Part shown: positions 59,716 to 64,000 of the stretch, one piece after another
Numbering within the stretch: the first letter of the stretch is position 1
How the letters are laid out: each line of letters starts with the position of its first letter
NCBI GenBank assembly: GCA_050248495.1
Contig: JBFWSG010000001.1
Location: 186,001-250,000 of the forward strand
Direction: 5' to 3'
DNA length: 64,000 nt
Origin: DASYDU01 sp050248495
GTDB taxonomy: Bacteria > Planctomycetota > Planctomycetia > Pirellulales > Lacipirellulaceae
The notes under the pieces: model-generated
Told to the model about the DNA's origin: nothing
What the model saw: the letters and a program-made list of their open reading frames with translations, nothing else
Databases searched by the model: none
Translations under genes and position numbers: made by a program

Positions 59716-60540
59716 TTAGATCGGAAACGGTTCATCGGAAAGCGCGATTTCCACGAAGCGCTCGATCTCTGCCGCGCCCCCTTCCCACACGAGTTCTGCC
59801 AGGCGACGCAAGTCCGGCAGGCGAACCTGTTCGCGGTTGGCCCGCGCAAGTCGTCGAAAATCTACGGCATCCTGCTCCTTCTTATCTCGATCGCGATACG
59901 GTGAAACCATTGACGCATACTTGGACACCAGAGCCGCTTCGATCGTTGGAATCCGATGCTGCGTTTCCCCATCGACTAGTACGTATTCCTTGAGGATCAA
60001 TTCCTGGAAGGGCGACCAGGGATGCATGATGTCGACAACCGGCTTCGGCTTCCCTTCATGATCGAGGTCCAGCGGATCGAGAAACCTCGTCACCTGCGAA
60101 AGCTCATGGATCACGAGCTGCGGCCACTCGGCGGCGATCGCCTTCTTCGCTCGGACGCGCTCGTTGTACGGCACCATCACGTCGACGTCTTGCGTCGCGC
60201 GCGGACTGGGCATGTATCCCACATAGCCATGCAGCCCCATCAACACCCAATTCTTGACGCCTGCGGCGCGGAGCACGTCGATCACCTCTTGCGGCGTGAT
60301 GTCCATGGCGGCCTTCCGTTGGTGGCGTTTGGTGTAGCTGGTGAGGCTCGTGCTCTTGCGGATCGCATACGCATGGCCGGACGGAAGCTTTGGATCGAGC
60401 TCGTCGATCCCCTGAAAGCCGGCGGCCGCATCCGCGGCGGCGATCGCCTGGCGGCGCTGTTCCAAGAAAGACGGTGTGAAGAAGTCCCCGCTCGCGGCAG
60501 GAACTCCCGTCGAATTCAATGATTCGGAGGCGTCGGCCAT
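59716..60540 (-). CDS. Nucleotidyltransferase-like protein
   Basis: The 274-residue frame contains, from about residue 79, a nucleotidyltransferase-like fold: EVIDVLRAAGVKNWVLMGLH, then RATQDVDVMVP with the D-x-D pair, and a helical C-terminus (EQDAVDFRRLARANREQVRL, LRRLAELVWEGGAAEIERFV). It recalls the toxin-type nucleotidyltransferases of AbiEii class or their house-keeping relatives, but no antitoxin gene is next to it. The start is open: ATG at 60306 has GGAAGG six bases upstream and gives 196 residues; ATG at 60540 adds an N-terminal stretch with no known motif. Confidence 0.7.
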   Translation of the reverse strand: MADASESLNSTGVPAASGDFFTPSFLEQRRQAIAAADAAAGFQGIDELDPKLPSGHAYAIRKSTSLTSYTKRHQRKAAMDITPQEVIDVLRAAGVKNWVLMGLHGYVGYMPSPRATQDVDVMVPYNERVRAKKAIAAEWPQLVIHELSQVTRFLDPLDLDHEGKPKPVVDIMHPWSPFQELILKEYVLVDGETQHRIPTIEAALVSKYASMVSPYRDRDKKEQDAVDFRRLARANREQVRLPDLRRLAELVWEGGAAEIERFVEIALSDEPFPI

Positions 60541-60597
60541 ATGTCTATTTTACCACATTCCACGGTTGAATAGCGACGGCGACCGCTGCCTGAATGT

Positions 60598-61377
60598 TCA
60601 CAACGACCGCAAAAACGCGACCGCATTCTCCGCCTCGGCAATCGGCTCCGACGTCGTGCAATCGATCGTCACCCAGCCGCGATAGTTGAACTCTTCCAAT
60701 TGTCCAAGCAGCGCCGGAAGGTCCACCGCGCCGCGCCCGATTTCGACGTCGATCACTTGTCCCCGGGCCAGGTCGCGTACGGCGTCGCAGGCGTGAAAGT
60801 GGATGATGTTGCGCCCCAGCGCCTCGACGGCTTCCGCCGGGCTATGCCCGTGATGGATCAATCCGCTCGGGTGAAAGTCGACGCCGATCGATTGCTCCGG
60901 CAGCGCCGCGATCAACCGCGCCAGGTCGGCGCCGTCGTCGCTACCCGTCTGGGCCGCGAGCCGCGCTCCGACCCGCTCGCCGTAGGCGCCGATCCCCGTG
61001 AGCACTTCGACCAGTCGAATAAAGCGGGGATCGTGTTCGTCGCCCGGCACGCTGCCGATGCGATTGATGACCACTTCGGCGCCAAGCGACTGTGCAAACC
61101 GCATGGCATTCTGCGTCGCCGCCACGCGGCGTTCCAATTCGTCGGCATCATCGTAACCTCGTCGCGTGGGAAACGAGATCGCGGCGACGGACAATCCCAA
61201 ATCGCCGAGCAGCTTTTGAAACTGCCTTCGCCCGGTCTGCGAAAGCTCGCCGGGCGGCAATTCGCCTCGGGCATCAATTTCGACGCCCTCGACACCCAGC
61301 CGTGCAACCGCCTCAAGTGCCCGTCGCAAGGGCATCCGCAAGCTGCGAGTCTGAATTCCGATTCTTAGGGCTGGCAC
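60598..61377 (-). CDS. Sugar phosphate isomerase/epimerase-like TIM barrel protein
   Basis: From the GTG at 61377 the product has 259 residues and opens VPALRIGIQTRSLRMPLRRA. The AP-endonuclease-2 type barrel is visible: LEAVARLGVEGVEIDARGEL, AQSLGAEVVINRIGSVPGDE, EQSIGVDFHPSGLIHHGHSP, IIHFHACDAVRD and FNYRGWVTIDCTTSEP, with Glu, Asp and His residues that could bind a metal. The substrate is unknown. The start is uncertain: an in-frame TTG at 61458 would add 27 residues. It is divergent from the large secreted-protein gene. Confidence 0.83.
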   Translation of the reverse strand: MPALRIGIQTRSLRMPLRRALEAVARLGVEGVEIDARGELPPGELSQTGRRQFQKLLGDLGLSVAAISFPTRRGYDDADELERRVAATQNAMRFAQSLGAEVVINRIGSVPGDEHDPRFIRLVEVLTGIGAYGERVGARLAAQTGSDDGADLARLIAALPEQSIGVDFHPSGLIHHGHSPAEAVEALGRNIIHFHACDAVRDLARGQVIDVEIGRGAVDLPALLGQLEEFNYRGWVTIDCTTSEPIAEAENAVAFLRSL

Positions 61378-61482
61378 GGTTATAGGGAGCTGCGTGAGGA
61401 AAGGAAGCGCCGCCGCCCAAATCCGGCGGCTTCGGCCAGCGGCGGGCAACCGCGTCAAAATAAGCCATGCGGTACATTTGCG

Positions 61483-64000
61483 GATGAATCAGTATCGCCG
61501 ATTCTCGACTGGCTGTCACGCGACCCGGGCTTCGAAGCTCTGCGGTCTGACGGCGCTGTTCTGGCTGAGCGCACTCGCCGCGCGGGCCAACGAAATCGAG
61601 CGTCCCGCCGACGCGATCGAAGTGTTCCACTGTGCGTTCGATGAAGCCTGGGACGCGAACTACGACGACTGGCCTGACCGCTGGACGCGCAAGACCGGCG
61701 AGGACTATCCCCACTACGTCGACGTTCGCATGGCCCCGACTGAGGATCCACGCTCCACAGGCGGGCGTTTCCTACAGATCAAGCCGGACGGCTCTTCCGC
61801 TGCCATTTCCAGTCCCCCGATCCGCGTGACCTCTCGTTTCAGCTACCTGTTGACGACGCAGCTCTACGTCAAGAATCTCAAACATAGCGAGGTCACACTC
61901 ACGATCGATTTTTACAACGCCGAAGGCAAGAAACTGCAATCGCGTCAGGAAAAGCTCCGCAACAAGCGGGACGGCTGGCATACCGTTAATATCGAATCGA
62001 TCGACCCCGGTGACCAATCGATCGACCGCGGGATCATCACGCTCGACGTGCAGCGGGGTAGTCGGGGTGATTTGCACGGCCTGGTGGCCCTCGACGACGT
62101 CTGGCTCGCTCGCCTGCCGCGAATCACCGTTTTTGCGAACAGTCCGTACAACGTTTATTCGAGCGAGGACGACGTGGTTGTCCGCTGCGAGCTCTCCGGC
62201 ATTCGTGAGCAAAACCCGGAAATCCGCTTCCAGCTGCTGGATGCTTCGAGCAAAGAGCTGCACGGCGGCAGCGTGTACCTCGACGGGCGGCTGATTGAAG
62301 AAGACACGCGCCGCGCGTCGGACATCATCGACGGCGTCGGCAATACTCCCAAAGGTTATGAAGGCGCCACCGAATGGCGCCCCAACATCCAGCAACACGG
62401 CTTCTACAGCGTCGTCGTCACGATGCTCAGCTCCGACGCCACGGGCAAGCAAACCGACGAAGAACGCCGAATGGACCGCCGCGTCATCTGGCTGGCGATC
62501 GTGCCGCCGCTGCCGATGTCGACCGACGGCGACTTCGGCTGGTCGCTCCCCAATCGCGACGGCCCCCTGTCCCTGCAGGCGCTGACCAAGTTGCTGCCCA
62601 AGGTCGGCATCCACTGGGTCAAGCTGCCGGCCTGGTATGACGCCGCCGAGCCACACCGCGGCGACGACATCATTCGCTTCGTCGAAATGCTCGGCGCGTC
62701 AAACATCGAAGTGATTGGCGTGATCGACCATCCCCCTGCCGGATCGGAGCTCGGCGATCGTATGGGCCTCAATGCTTCAATTGCCGACCTGCTTGCGCTC
62801 GATCAGGCTACCTGGTTGCCGGCGCTTGATCCGGTGATGTCGCGGCTCTCGATGCGACTGCGGTTTTGGCAGCTTGGCGACGACCAGGACATGAGTCTCG
62901 TCGGCGATCCCAAGTTGCCGCAGAAAATGTCGGAGCTGCGCGAGCGGCTGTTCCGCTTCGGCCAGCAGGTAAAACTCGGAGTGCCTTGGGTCTGGGACGC
63001 CGCGATTATGCCGCCCCAGGACGCCACCTGGGAGTTTGAACAGCTCATGCCCGATCCCAAGCTGTCGCTCAAGAAGTTCGAGGCCTTTGTCGCTCAGCCT
63101 CGGCGGGGGAAAATCAAGCGCTGGCTGACGATCGAGCCTCCACCGCGGCACGAGTCGAGCGACGAAAAAATCGACGAACTGGCAGCGCTCAACGCCCGCG
63201 CCACACAATTTGTCCGCAAGATTGTCGCCGCAAAAGAACACGGGATCGACGCGATTTTGATTTCGCGCCCGTTCGACGATCACGTCGGTTTGATGCGGTC
63301 CAACGGCATGCCCGCCGAGTTGCTGCTGCCGTGGCGGACGTCGGCCGCGATGCTGGGCGGATCGAAATACATCGGCAGCGTGCAACTGCCCAATGGCAGC
63401 GAGAACCGCAACTTCCTCCGCCCGGACGGCAAGGTTGTGATGGTCGTCTGGAGCGGATCGCCAGAAGAGGAAACGCTATTCCTCGGCAACGACGTGCAGC
63501 AGATCGACATCTGGGGCGGAACGACGCCGCTAAAGGTTCGCGACCACGAGCAAACCGTCCGCGTCGGCCCGGTTCCCAGCTTCGTCATCGGCGTCAATGA
63601 GCCGATCCTTCGCTGGCGAATGGCGCTGGCCTTCAAGGACGACCATGTGGAAAGCATCTTCGCCAAGCCGCATCCCAACGCGGTTCATTTCAGGAACTAC
63701 TTTCCTCAAGGCGTCGGCGGCACGATCGCGATCGTCGCCGAACGCACCGATCACAACCGGCCCGGCGCGGAAAATGAAGGCAGCGAAGGTCTCCTGCGCG
63801 ACAATGAGCGCTGGACGTTCGACCCGCCGGAGGGGACCATCAGCCTCTCCGCCAACGAGTCGGCCACCTTTCCATTCGACGTTCGACTCAAGAACGCCAT
63901 CTTCGGCGAACAGCCGGTTCGCGTTGACTTCGTCGTCGACGCCGATGAGAAATATTACTTCAGCGTATACCGCAAGATGTGGGTCGGCTCGGGTACGATC
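61483..64000 (+). CDS. Large secreted protein with hydrolase-like barrel (partial, runs off the end)
   Basis: An uninterrupted frame of 839 codons runs from the ATG at 61483 to the window end without a stop. The start has a signal-like stretch (LCGLTALFWLSALAARA). Residues about 30-205 look like a beta-sandwich carbohydrate-binding domain (FDEAWDANYDDWPDRWTRKT, LYVKNLKHSEVTLTIDFYN, LVALDDVWLARLPRITVF). From about 345 (DGDFGWSLPNRDGPLSLQAL) to 640 a TIM-barrel-like pattern appears (GIHWVKLPAWYD, IEVIGVIDHPPAG, FWQLGDDQDMSL). It may be a glycoside hydrolase relative, but the catalytic residues cannot be fixed. Confidence 0.8.

Noticed and set aside
59716..60540. Toxin-antitoxin pair involving the nucleotidyltransferase-like gene
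   Set aside because: No antitoxin-sized gene overlaps or adjoins it; neighbours are convergent or separate enzymes.

Overview
The window reads as a piece of a planctomycete chromosome, most likely Pirellulales-like. This rests on high GC, several PEP-CTERM sorting signals, a secreted GH8 enzyme carrying a dockerin, a DUF1559 pseudopilin-like protein, a planctomycete-type ECF sigma factor next to a Ser/Thr kinase with TPRs, a TIGR04138-type protein, a PSP1/RicT homologue, an MqnD of the futalosine pathway, and many families of short intergenic palindromes. No genus can be named from sequence reading alone.

Layout. Bases 1-6000 hold a gene tail, a small membrane protein, a PEP-CTERM protein, a YugP-like zinc metallopeptidase and a minus-strand trio (YbdK-like ligase, M20 amidohydrolase, MqnD). 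Bases 6155-24329 are one continuous minus-strand flagellar cluster, in transcription order flgF, flgG, flgA, flgH, flgI, flgJ (rod-binding domain only), flgN, flgK, flgL, fliW, csrA, fliC, fliD, fliS. A near-consensus sigma-54 promoter lies just upstream of flgF. FliD (1040 aa), FlgL (882 aa) and flagellin (825 aa) are all greatly enlarged; FliD and FlgL carry tandem Flagellin_IN-like modules and flagellin carries looser relatives of them.

Bases 25251-34000 hold an ECF sigma factor and a 1159-aa membrane Ser/Thr kinase, two secreted beta-propeller-like proteins (the first with a frameshifted PEP-CTERM), and a GH8-dockerin-PEP-CTERM enzyme. Bases 33842-39680 hold housekeeping genes: a zincin, hemC with an in-frame low-complexity insertion, comF, an LptF/G permease, a cyclophilin, an SGNH hydrolase and an AI-2E family permease. 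Bases 39740-42437 are an ArsR-controlled rhodanese plus CoA-disulfide-reductase-like module, with one operator inside the arsR promoter and a second before the rhodanese gene.

Bases 42441-50996 hold two secreted or membrane unknowns, a squalene-cyclase-like repeat protein, a GNAT acetyltransferase, glutaminase, an SLC13 permease, tRNA-Arg(CCT), a DUF1559 protein and a DUF2513-like protein. Bases 51329-56807 are a signalling block: a 1212-aa six-PAS histidine kinase, a FixJ-like regulator and a LuxR-type regulator. Bases 56962-59710 are a tight group: PSP1/RicT, TIGR04138 protein, a 31-aa membrane micropeptide linked by an ATGA overlap, and a second squalene-cyclase-like protein. The window ends with a nucleotidyltransferase-like protein, a sugar isomerase/epimerase-like protein and the first 839 codons of a large secreted protein.

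No CRISPR array, intact transposon, prophage or rRNA operon was seen. The most interesting points are the shared module expansion in the flagellar axial proteins, the translationally nested micropeptide, the ArsR double-operator sulfur module, the hemC insertion, the frameshifted PEP-CTERM, and the number of palindromic repeat families packed between genes.
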